NCBI GenBank assembly: GCA_033085395.1
Contig: JANQBS010000375.1
Span: 1 to 31,904, forward strand
Origin: Xanthoparmelia taractica
Lineage: Eukaryota > Ascomycota > Lecanoromycetes > Lecanorales > Parmeliaceae
Length of the DNA: 31,904 nt
Direction: 5' to 3'
The notes under the pieces are model-generated. The model made no database searches. It was not told the origin of the DNA and was given only the letters and a program-made list of their open reading frames with translations. This document shows, piece by piece, positions 1-9,189 of the stretch (positions within the stretch are counted from its first letter, which is position 1; each line of letters starts with the position of its first letter). Made by a program: the position numbers and the translations under genes.

Positions 1-3
1 ATA

Positions 4-77
4 TAATTTTTTAAAAAAAGTTGAAAAAAAGTTGAAAATGACTATGTTCAACAGATACCACACCTTTCCGACCCGTA
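4..77. repeat. Left copy of 74-bp inverted repeat bracketing the window
   Basis: Positions 4-77 match the reverse complement of 31831-31904 at 72 of 74 positions. The two differences (positions 39 and 58) are both C/T transitions, and similarity stops abruptly inward of 77. The outer half is an A/T-rich tract with the motif AAAAAAAGTTG twice in tandem; the inner half is ordinary sequence ending CTTTCCGACCCGTA. It could be the terminal inverted repeat of a large element, or one of two dispersed repeat copies. Target-site duplications cannot be judged because the window ends here. Confidence 0.85.
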
Positions 78-184
78 GATATTAAAACACTTCGATATCC
101 TTATATCGTTTCTTGTGATATAGCAAATAGACAAGATAGTAAACGATCGTTAGCGTATTAGAATATTACTTATCTAGTATCGTT

Positions 185-1795
185 TTCCTTAACGTAAGTG
201 CTTATCGATGCATCTCTTCGACTTCTTTATATTTGCCTTGGCTGCTCAACACCCCGGTTAGATTGTTTATGCTCGTTAGCGTAGATGGATGCTCCTTGCC
301 TAGCACCGTTTCCATTAACGCAAGTGCTTGTCGATACATCTCTTCGACCTCTTTCCACTATCCTTAATTCTCGTATATCGATGCCAGCTTGACTTTTAGT
401 TGCAAATATAGTATATTTAATTAATCAAAGACTAGCTAAGTGCTCTAAATTTTCTATTTGTAGCTAATTTCGACTTTTTTCAGCAATTTCCTCTCACGGT
501 AGTATTGAAGTAAATCAATATACTAAACTATCCCTTGGCGTTCTAATATTGAAAATAGTTCGCTTTCATATAAAGGTTCTTAAATGCTATTAATAATTCG
601 CTGGATCTGACTCTGAAGGTCTACAGATTCTAGTAAGTATTCATGTAGAATAAACGTCGCTTTCTCGTTATCTTTGATTGTTTCAAAACCGATAATATAA
701 GACAATGCTAAGTGAAAAGCTACACTTAATAGTAATATATGCTAGATAATTAATTTTTTTAACTCTATAACTATAGATTTAAGATAGTTGAAAGTAAATT
801 CACGTAGTCGATAGTCTACACCATAGAACGTAAAAAGTAAAGAAGAAATCTATAAACTATTAGCATTTTTTATAGAACTATCACTATGAACTTATAACCT
901 CTAAGACTTTCTGCTCTGGGATAGAGCTTATTTGAAGAAGCTCCGTTTTTGATAGAATTCTATTCGCTTGTTAAAAAGCTCTTCATAAGGATAGATATAT
1001 TAGCGCTTACCTATCAGGAGCCAGAAGATCAAGTAACTGCTCGAGCTTCGTGTATCTCGATTGAGGTTCAAAAGCTAAAGTGGACCGAAAAAATGATATC
1101 AAATGATTCTTCGTGTTACTATTGAAGTGGTCGTTTCCTTGTATCAGCCGACATAGCCATTTTATCAATCTATTGTCGCCCTTCCAGACTTGAAGTAAGT
1201 TATTTTCGGGCTCGTCTCGCTCGAAGCTAACAAACTGCCCGCTTTTAAGAATTATATCAGAAGATAGCGGTAGATCGCCAGAGGATCCTGCTTTGAAAAC
1301 GAGCCAGAAACATAGTAAGCCAAATGAGTAGATTTTCATTTGCTTAGCTTGTTCAGGTTCAAAAGACCGGTCGTGATGTTCCGGTGTATTCCAAGGCTCA
1401 ATATCTGGCATCAAGATCCGATCTTTGTGACTTTGAAAACACGTAGTGAATCCAAAGTCTGCTACTTTAGCAATAATCCGAGATCCCTCTTCGAACATAA
1501 GTATGTTCCAAGGTTTAATATCTACGTGAATTATGCCTGTAGTACAATAAGCACTTATTCAAATTATTCGCCAAACATCTTACCGTTGCGATGCATATCT
1601 CTAATAGCCAACCCTATATCTGCATAAAGGTTCAATTTATCTTCGATCGATAGATCCTTGAACCTTTTCAGCCTTGTAAAGTTATAGAGGTCTCCAAGGT
1701 GACTCTTTTCAAACACTAGAACTGGCCATACTTGATTATCTTCTGGGATATCCCAGCAGATCCTTCTAGCGTAATGATGTGCTTATACTGTACGT
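185..1795 (-). pseudogene. Decayed protein kinase with C-terminal TPR repeats
   Basis: Read on the minus strand, the best part (1007-1700) is a kinase catalytic domain. It has a catalytic loop HVDIKPWNIL, a DFG motif in KVADFGF, and an APE-region equivalent PWNTPEH followed by IYSFGLLC. A 47-bp GT..AG intron (about 1531-1577) restores the frame into the catalytic loop, and the ORF end near 1007 looks like another splice donor. Downstream (about 185-720) come remnants of a helical region and kinesin-light-chain/NLR-type TPR units containing GKEHPSTLTSINNL. There is an apparent one-base frameshift near 1775 and in-frame stops in the TPR part (for example CAA to TAA). I infer a single kinase-TPR gene, now a RIP-damaged relic. 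The HRD arginine position is Val, so activity would be doubtful even if it were expressed. Confidence 0.7.
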
Positions 1796-2059
1796 TTGAT
1801 CACATCTGCGATAGACTCTTATACTTGGATAATCTTGCCAGAAGCAACTTTGATTTAGGAGACAGCTTAGCAAACTCTCCATCAATGCTGAGAGGGAGCT
1901 GTATCATGGAGTGGGTGTGATCTTTGAGGCAGTGATACACTCTGGCGCAAATCCATCAAAGTTTCACTCTTTGGCGAATCAGCAAGAGTCTATGGTGAGT
2001 GGCAGTCGGTAAACGTTCAGATTTATCTGAGCGATATGCAAGGACTCAGCTTCTCTGAT

Positions 2060-2331
2060 CTATTTTGCCTCCGTTGTTGACAAGTTGGTAGCAGAAAAGC
2101 AAGATCTAGTGACTACATTGGGACGCGTTGCATACTGAGGCGTAAAGTTCCATTGACTCCGAACGCGTGGCCCAGGACAAGGTAATCCTCCTGAAGTCCA
2201 GGTTATCTAAGACAGATATAGAAAGACGGGCTTTACGACAAGTGGTGCAAGGTCTGAGAAATATCTTGAAGCGACTCAAAAGAGATATTGTGAAATCTTT
2301 AAATGACGTGATGAGCACACATTTGGACTAG
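2060..2331 (+). other. Unrecognised coding-like remnant, coiled-coil-like tail
   Basis: From about 2158 to the TAG at 2329-2331 the plus strand reads a helical, charged peptide (SERVAQDKVILLKSRLSKTD, then several Arg/Lys/Leu-rich turns). A second frame just upstream (about 2078-2150, VVDKLVAEKQDLVTTLGRVA) is similar in character. The two would need a frame change to join. I do not recognise the family; it may be the C-terminal end of a degraded mobile-element or hypothetical protein. Confidence 0.2.
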
Positions 2332-2966
2332 CTCATCCTTTTTGATAGGCGTATTCTTATGGCGAAGGCCGCTTTCGGCTTTAGAGTCGACACCCTTGTC
2401 ATTTAGGTTCACACATTTGGCTTGCTTTTTATGTTCAACATTCCTCGCAACGGAGAGACAATGACGTGAACGTGATGGAGGGATAGGTTGGAAAAGTCTT
2501 GTTTCCTAGTCAAGAATATGAGTCCAAGTGCGACAGCGTTTCAGTGAGAAAAAAAAAGGCCTGACAAAAGCTTTGCCGGACTACAGCACGAAAATTCATC
2601 GTAGGGAGCCCATTAGACATGGAAATCATTGGTTTAGAGAAATGACAGCCACACGCAGAGTGGGAGTGTTGAGAACAGGCTATGTTTGGGTTGTCTTGGG
2701 ATGCCCAGGGGTGCGTAGAGGTGTCTAGATAAGGCTGCTGCTGTCTGTCAAGTATTTAGCCATGCGTTGTACCCAGGTAGGACCAACAGATTGAGCAGTG
2801 CTTCTATCAATCTACAGACCCATCTGTTCGTACGTGCGCGACTTGCAAAGAAACGTTACCACCGCTATCGGCAAACGAAAGACCCCGCCCTCGATCGCTT
2901 GTACCTATTCATAGCAATTACAGATCGCTGTGGTGTACATGGTGATCGGCCCCGACTGTTGACGGT
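2332..2966. other. Intergenic, downstream of permease
   Basis: No reading frame with recognisable content on either strand. It lies 3' of the permease and 5' of nothing recognisable. Base composition is ordinary, not RIP-like. Confidence 0.5.
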
Positions 2967-5030
2967 TTATATGATGCTTCTGACAACGGCCATGATATGA
3001 TCCTTAGGACCTCTCTTTCTCCTCTCATCTTGCATCTCCTGGATGCTAGCGCGCCTCTGCTCCTCCGAGATACCTACGCCACTGGTTATACTTTGAGTAT
3101 CTCTCATGCCCGTGTAGATATCAATGTCTTTCGTTCTGATGAACAGTGGGCGGTCTGCTGGCCGGACGAACCAGCTATAGACCTTCCAACACAAATATAG
3201 GAAGATGAACAGAGGACCAGCGAGGTAGAGTTGGAAAAATGTGTTGGCATTCAGGTTAGGGCCGCCGACCGGATACAGTGCGACGTAAAATTGACCTATG
3301 AGAGCGAGAATGTTGATGAGCAAGCACACATACGAGCCCCAGACGCCGAAGGCGGCCCTGAAGGGGAGCTCGTCCACGGAATGACCGTTGGCAGCCCTGT
3401 GAATGGTTAGTCAACGAGGAGCGGAGCGAAAAGGGCAGTCCTGTTGCTTACCAGGCAGCGCGGAAGCGGATATGAGCCAGAGAAATTGAACCATAAACAA
3501 AAAGAATAGCAAGACCCGACAATGACAGGAGCCAATTGAAGATCGTTCCGCCATTATCCGCCAGGTTAATAAATGCCAGGCAGCCGAAGAGAAGCTGGAG
3601 AATGGTCACCGACACAGGACGGCCTTTTTTGTCGATGTAGGCCAGGAACTTAGGAGCCATGCCTGTATACGAAGTTAGCGTCGTCAAGAATTATGAAACC
3701 GAACCGCGCACGCACCATTTTCAGCGAGAGCCTGAATTGTTCGAGTCGAGCCAAAACTGGAGGAGTTTGCAACGCTCATGACCGAGATCAAAATGACGGC
3801 ATTGAAAATCGATGGGAGAACCTTGATGCCAGCAAGCTGTATTGCAATGACAAAAGGTGAGTGACGCGATTCGGAACCTTCGCCACTATACGAGGGACTG
3901 TTCTCCGGTACGATCAAACCGATGAGGAAAAGGTTGACAATATAGAAGATGGCGATACGCCACACGACCTGTTGCGAGGCCCTGGGAATCTCCTTTTTTG
4001 GGTTGGCCGTTTCCGCGGCAGCCAATCCGGTCAGCTCAGTGCCAGTATAGGCGAAGGCCGCAGTGACGAAGACGCCGCAGAAGCCGTGGAAGCCATTGAG
4101 GAATGCGGTGTAAGGTGAATGCCTGTTTCGAACCATCAGCCTCGCCAGTAGCCACTCCTAGCATGAAACTACCAGTATCTTGCACCAATGTAGCCTCTGT
4201 CGTCTGTCGGAACGCCACCGCAATCGATTATTATTCCAAGAATCATGAAGCCTATGCAGGCGATGATCTTCATTAGACTGAGAAGGAATTCGACCTGCTC
4301 AATTAGCTCATTCCTCAGAAAACTTTTGGTGAACTTACCTCGCCATAGCCTTTCACACCAAAAAATTGAATGGCAACCAAAGCGGCAAGCAGCGGGACGA
4401 TCCAAGCACTGTTATTGATACCGTCCGATCCTGGCCAGAAGTGGATAATATTGCAAGCAGCCGAAACTTCAAAGGGAAGGATAGTCAGCCAACTGATGGA
4501 GTACTCCCAGCCGCAAGCAAACCCAATAGAGGGATCGACGAAGCGACAGATGTACATAGTGAAGGCCCCATTGATCGGATACATGACCGACAATTCTGCG
4601 AGGGCCTGCATCATGAGGTAGCTAGATTGGTATGTCAGCTGAGGACAAGGTCATCCGATATCTGAAAAACATACACCATGGCACCTAAAAATGCGTTAGC
4701 TGTGACGTCGAAGTTGTTGCAGAGTAAATCTAACCAACAATCATGAAACCAAGAAGCACAGAACCAGGTCCACCAGTCTGAAAAGCACCGCCAGAACCAA
4801 CGAACAGACCAGCACCAATTGCACCACCACTAAGAGGCGTCGGTTAGTATGCCCTTGCGGACTCGGTGTTGAACTTACATGGCAATCATTTGCATGTGTC
4901 TACCTTGTAGATCGCGGTGAAGTATGTTCTGGCCGGTCGCCATAGTCTCACGAGCCTCTGGGTCGACATATGGCGACCCATCGTTGACATGCTTCTCACC
5001 GAGCGCACCCATTTCGTTCTCGGCATTCAT
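2967..5030 (-). CDS. Amino-acid permease (yeast amino-acid transporter family, APC superfamily)
   Basis: A plasma-membrane amino-acid/H+ symporter of about 569 residues, a normal length for the family. Inferred exons are 5030-4879, 4829-4735, 4684-4675, 4621-4339, 4294-4173, 4122-3716, 3662-3452 and 3396-2967, joined by seven introns of 44-55 bp. Hallmarks in order are a hydrophilic N-terminus ending HRDLQGRHMQMIAIGG, GAIGAGLFVGSG (TM1), ALAELSVMYPINGAF, FFGVKGYGE, the GFCGVFVTAAFAYTGTELTG segment, AAAETANPKKEIPRA, and SSSFGSTRTIQALAENG. About twelve hydrophobic segments are visible, followed by a basic tail. The start is the ATG giving MNAENEMGALGEK. An apparent in-frame stop near 4170 is removed by a clean intron (4123-4172). 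The third exon is only 10 bp. Substrate cannot be told. It is probably a neighbour rather than a pathway gene, since eremophilane formation needs no amino acid. Confidence 0.9.
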
Positions 5031-5459
5031 CTTTGCGACGGACGAGGAAGAGGAATGAGACGATTAGAAAGGTATCCGATAAACGCCGAGGCTGAGGCAA
5101 CAAATTCTGTCAAGATAATTCGACCTTCTTAATTAATTTGTAACTCCACCATAAAAAACTTAAGAAATCTTGAAATTCTACTACATATGATAAACCAGGT
5201 TGCGCTCTGAATTTATCCAAAAAAAAAAGGATCACTAAAGTGGGGGCAAAAGAATTATTAGAGTGGGTACAGTAATATTGCCTCTTCGGCGCTTATCGGA
5301 CAACGCCGATAATCGGTTATCGAAAACTCCGGGTCAGCGAGAATCTTAGTAATTAGCCTCAGCGATACATCTAATTAGTTAGATTTCATAGTCTAATAAT
5401 TATTCGAAAACTAGTATTATATTATATAATAATAAATATCTTTTCTATTATTTTTCGAT
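5031..5459. other. Permease upstream region running into AT-rich DNA
   Basis: 5' flank of the permease. From about 5100 it becomes AT-rich. Around 5285-5325 there is a short GC-rich stretch with repeated CGCCGATAATCGG-type motifs. No gene seen. Confidence 0.4.
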
Positions 5460-6068
5460 CTGCAAATCTAAAAAGTTCCTACTGGATTCAAAATTGCTAA
5501 TCGCGCGGCTAGGGCTGAAATCAAGAATTCCGCCGGATCAGCAACTCCATTAAATATTCGCCCGAAGTCCGAAGGATCCGCCAAGTTAGCAACTTCAACT
5601 TGCTATCAGCACGAAACCAGTACAGTTAGCAAATACTACTTGCTGTTAGCATTAGTCACGTGACTCAGTCCTATATTTAGCCCTATAAGTTTTTTTTTTT
5701 TTAATCGACGACGAGGTTTGGCAGCGATATGCAGCGACGACCCTCAACGCTATCTCGAAATAGACCTCGGGATCGTGAGTTTTAGATTAAATTCTCGCGG
5801 GGGTGATGCCCGAAGTGATGCTCGGAGTGATGCGCAATGAACCTAAGGCAATAGAGTGTTACGAGGACTTTGCGCATAAATTTGAAACTGCCTCACTTGC
5901 TAAATCGTGCTGATTGTGCTGACAGCAACTCTATTTGCTGAATTTTCGGGTAGTTGCTAACTCGGCTGAATTTTACCGACATAGGCGGATAAGGCTGAAT
6001 GTGCTGAATCATGCTAATCCTGCGGACCCGGCGGAATTCGTGCGGAAATAAACTTTTTAGATTTACAG
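5460..6068. mobile_element. Degenerate inverted-repeat (MITE-like) element
   Basis: The left arm 5460-5477 (CTGCAAATCTAAAAAGTT) matches the reverse complement of 6051-6068 at 17 of 18 bases. A second pair, GAATTCCGCCGG at 5525-5536 and its exact complement at 6028-6039, lies further in, with unequal spacing from the outer arms (an indel of about 36 bp). Short TTGCT/AGCAA motifs recur inside, and the palindrome GTCACGTGAC is at 5655-5664. No coding capacity is seen. It looks like an old non-autonomous DNA element; no target duplication could be recognised. Confidence 0.4.
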
Positions 6069-6558
6069 ATAATCTATTAAGATAATTCGTCTAATCGGCG
6101 AGATATATTAAGAATAAGATTATTAAGTAAATTCTTCTTTCGATATAAGACTAGATATAGAAGTAGATTATAAAGCGATTTAGTAGTAGTAGAAGAAGAT
6201 AAATATCGTATAGTAAGTAATTAGTATCTAATTTAACTTATTAGACTTAGAGATAATAGACTAATACCTACTAAATATATATATACAATATATAATATCT
6301 CTAGAAAGAAGGAAAATTATAGCTAATATATAGTCTATAGTCGTATATAATTAGGTATACCCCTACTATAGTCAGAACTACTGTGGAGTACTGCGAGTAC
6401 TATAGTAATTTCAATCCATGAATTTAATTCATGGGCCTATACTTGTTTATATATAAAATAAGTCGAAAGCCTAGCCTTGACTTCCTTTTGTTCTTCTATC
6501 TTTGTGATTCCCTAAAACTATTCCTCTAGCTTATCTACTTCTTTTAATTTCTCATCGC
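6069..6558. other. AT-rich block with a perfect palindrome
   Basis: Mostly A/T with RIP-like poverty of C and G and no gene. A 19-bp perfect palindrome, CCATGAATTTAATTCATGG (central T), is at 6416-6434, next to the inverted pair AGTACTGCGAGTACT at about 6388-6402. Confidence 0.4.
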
Positions 6559-6745
6559 TCACGCGGCAGGCGGCCCGACGACCCAAGCGTAAGCAACAGC
6601 GTCATCAGCATCCTCTGCCGCACGTCTGAATTTGCTCGTCGGTCCCACAACCAAAGCGTAGCTCACCGCATCGTCCGTATCTTCTGACGTTCGCTTCACC
6701 TATTTTATAGGGCCGACGACCCAGTTAGCATTTCATCACTATTCC
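6559..6745 (-). pseudogene. Relic encoding acidic 23-residue tandem repeats
   Basis: The minus strand encodes repeats with a period of 69 bp (23 codons), each centred on a VVGP core followed by a basic segment and an acidic segment of the form EDxDDAVxYA. Two copies are clear (VVGPTSKFRRAAEDADDAV is the better one), with the start of a third and a shortened, damaged fourth. The frame ends at TGA 6559-6561. An in-frame TAG in one copy and a deletion in the upstream copy show decay. The plus-strand reading of the same repeats has stops in every unit, so minus is the likelier coding strand. Family not recognised. Confidence 0.35.
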
Positions 6746-7059
6746 AGGCTGAGGCATACTTGAGGTGGGTAAAGCCCTGGAGACGATGTTCAGGCAAAGG
6801 AGGGGGGCTAGAAAGGCGTTGAGATATATTGTAACGTTGCGTTCTTAATGACAGCACGGAATACTTAGTGAGGCGATGTTTTCGGAGATGGAATACTCGA
6901 GGGTGGTGGGTGTATAAGAGACGGACCCTATGGCCTTAGTATTCACGGCAGGTACGTAGCAGGACTCTTTTCGTCTAAGACCTATCTATCAACATGTTTT
7001 CAAGGATCTTCTATAGTGGGTTTCATCAAGGCTCCCGATCGTCCGCCCCAAATAAACGA

Positions 7060-7700
7060 ACTATTAGGACGGACTAGTCCCAGACTAGTCCGTCTATAGA
7101 CCGTCCAATAATATCTAGAATAGTCCTAGTGTGAGGGCGCTTTTCAATTATATCATAAAGCTAAAAATATAACTTAGGGGTTCGGGTGCCGCGCTTCATA
7201 GAAGTCGCACGCCCTATTTGAACCCATATTGCCTAACACCTAGACCAGTTCGAGTAGCTGGACGGACGGTCTGGACTAATTAGTCTAAGTTGTTGGTGTA
7301 GCAAAATTTAGACTCGATTTGACGTGAATATCTGAGCATGCTAGGCGTATTTTTAGTAGCAATAGGGCTGACCAGAACAACGTGGCCATTGACATTCACT
7401 CCATACCTACTATGTCCTCGGAACCAGAACGTGTGTTCTCTGGGGCTAAACACACGCTATTAGATTAGAGGGCTAGCCTTAAGAGTAAGACCATTGAGCT
7501 ATTGGAGTGTTTGAAGTCATGGTTTCGACTAGGCATCTTTACGGAGCAAGATCTACATGCCACCGTAGGTACCGTGAATGAGGAGGATATGGAGGCTTTG
7601 GAAGAGGCTTTGGACTATTAGGACGGACTAGTCCAAAGGGGATTAGACGGTCTAAAGGTTTGGACGGGCTATGGACGGTTTAAATAGCTTTATTTGAACT
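7060..7700 (+). mobile_element. Internally deleted hAT-family DNA transposon relic
   Basis: At 7379-7621 the plus strand encodes the C-terminal dimerisation region of a hAT transposase: IPTMSSEPERVFSGA, then LLECLKSWF, ending in TAG at 7619-7621. One in-frame TAG (where a Trp or similar codon is expected) looks like a G-to-A change. Both sides carry copies of a GGACGG/GGACTAGTCC sequence: an exact 21-bp direct repeat at 7060-7080 and 7614-7634, plus several shorter GGACGGTCT motifs. Such clustered subterminal motifs are typical of hAT ends. The catalytic part of the transposase is missing, so this is a non-autonomous remnant. Exact ends are uncertain. Confidence 0.65.
7068..7094. repeat. Perfect 12-bp-stem hairpin in hAT end
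   Basis: GACGGACTAGTC, a CCA loop, then GACTAGTCCGTC: a perfect inverted repeat with a 3-nt loop. Probably a transposase-binding or subterminal repeat of the hAT relic. Confidence 0.7.
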
Positions 7701-7832
7701 AGTCTAGGCCTTTTATCCGAGATTCTTTGATATTAACCAGCTTCTATAGTCCCTGGATTTGGCTGTTCTTGTGAAGATGCCTGATCATCTTTATTGGCCC
7801 TCCGACATTCTCTTCCTACTTGTTCGTGCTGG

Positions 7833-8856
7833 TTAGGCTTCTCGGAAGTCGGTAGCAACTTGCTGTGCTCGCGTGAGTTCAGTGTTCTCCTTTCCAAACC
7901 ACTGCGGTCTCAAAGATGCAAGGGGCTCCTCAAGCTCAGTATACGTATCACCCAGTGTCAAGATCGTTCTACCATTCCATTTACCACGAATTTCAGTCTC
8001 TTTATCTTTTCCGTATGCCTCCACCTGCCTATCTTGCATTGCCACCGCAGAGAACACAACTGCCAAACCAACAAAATAGGCTGAGCTCACCGGCAGTCCT
8101 GCCGCAATCATCGGAGCCGCTAAGTTCTGAGGAAGGAGCTTCGTGACCGTGGCGGCTGGCGCTACGGAGTTGATCGTGATATGGTGCCTCGGTAGTGTCG
8201 AACGAAGAGCGCGAACGAGTCCAACGAGCTGTCTGGAGTATCAGCATAAGCCCCAACTCAACGACCATCACAGCCGATCAACGTCATGATCCGCACACTC
8301 ACTGCAAGTTTCGTCGCACTATAAACCGGCAATGACTGCTCTGGCGAATAAGCCGTCGCGCTCGAAGTAATCACTATACTTCCGCCCTTCCTATGCCTCC
8401 GCATATAGCTGGTCGCCAGCTTGACAAAATTCAACACGCCGCGGTAATTGACGTCGATAACATTGTATTCTGGCTCGAGCAGCTCGCCAGCTTCATCGAG
8501 TCTATCTTCGAAATAATCGTGTTCTTCCGATACGCCTGCATTGGCGATCGCGATGTCGACGGAGCCGGCTTGCTTGAACGCGGCTTTGAGATCTTGCCAG
8601 GATGCTGTGTTACATTTGATGAAGGGGGCGTCGGAACATGTGCCTACCGTTGGAGGTGCGAGGTCGAGGATGAAGGCTTTGGCGCCTTTAGCGATAAGGA
8701 TTTGGACCGCTGCGAGCCCGATGCCCGATGCGCCACCTGCAAAGGGGGTCAGAACGCCCCCTTCTTGATGTGAGGAAGTCAGACAATACCTGTCACGAGG
8801 GCAACTTTGCCCACAAGGGACGGGATATCCTCTTCTTTGATCTGAAGAGAGGTCAT
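7833..8856 (-). CDS. Short-chain dehydrogenase/reductase (SDR-1)
   Basis: A classical SDR of about 298 residues, probably oxidising or reducing a hydroxyl/ketone on the terpenoid with NAD(P)(H). Exons are 8856-8790, 8736-8303 and 8228-7833. The start giving MTSLQIKEEDIPSLVGK matches the usual short N-terminus of fungal relatives. Visible motifs are the TGGASGIG cofactor-binding loop (about residues 22-29), IANAG, a conserved Ser in ITSS, and the catalytic YSATK (Tyr about 161). The second intron (8229-8302) uses the ACAG acceptor just after a CCAG; only that choice keeps TKLALVGLVRAL in frame. The C-terminal part has a hydrophobic stretch and an acidic/charged tail. It lies 333 bp from the end of P450-1 on the same strand. 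All catalytic residues are present, unlike SDR-3. Cluster membership is inferred from position. Confidence 0.85.
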
Positions 8857-9189
8857 GACCAGTTCCTGGTCCTTCGCAAAGATGTGGGGTAGTTTACCCT
8901 GCATTTCAGGGTGTACAAATGCATTTAAGTGGCAGGTCTTCGGAGTCCTGCCTACTACAGACCTGCCGAGCACTATACTGTTCTGGGAATAGAGAGCACA
9001 GTATGCGTACATTGTAGGTTGATGATTAGGCTCCGTTGCAGTAGATGTAATATCATTTCTGGATCATTCAAGATCTCGTGTGCGTTCTCCGCACTTGAAA
9101 ACCGAGACCACCTCTTTATTCCTCGATTACTTCCTACTACACTTCTAGAATATGCTCTACTAAACAATCTTACTTAATTGAAACATCCG
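8857..9189. promoter_or_regulatory. Upstream region of SDR-1 / 3' flank of P450-1
   Basis: A 333-bp gap that must hold the SDR-1 promoter and the P450-1 terminator. An in-frame upstream ATG at about 8905 could extend SDR-1 by 16 residues, but the family length favours 8856. No clear regulator site was recognised. Confidence 0.4.

Noticed and set aside
4036..4218. In-frame stop in the permease suggesting a pseudogene
   Set aside because: A 50-bp GT..AG intron (4123-4172) removes the stop and joins conserved segments in frame.
8393..8773. Plus-strand ORF of 126 codons opposite SDR-1
   Set aside because: It is the antisense of the SDR-1 coding exon, which has all family motifs; the plus-strand translation has none.
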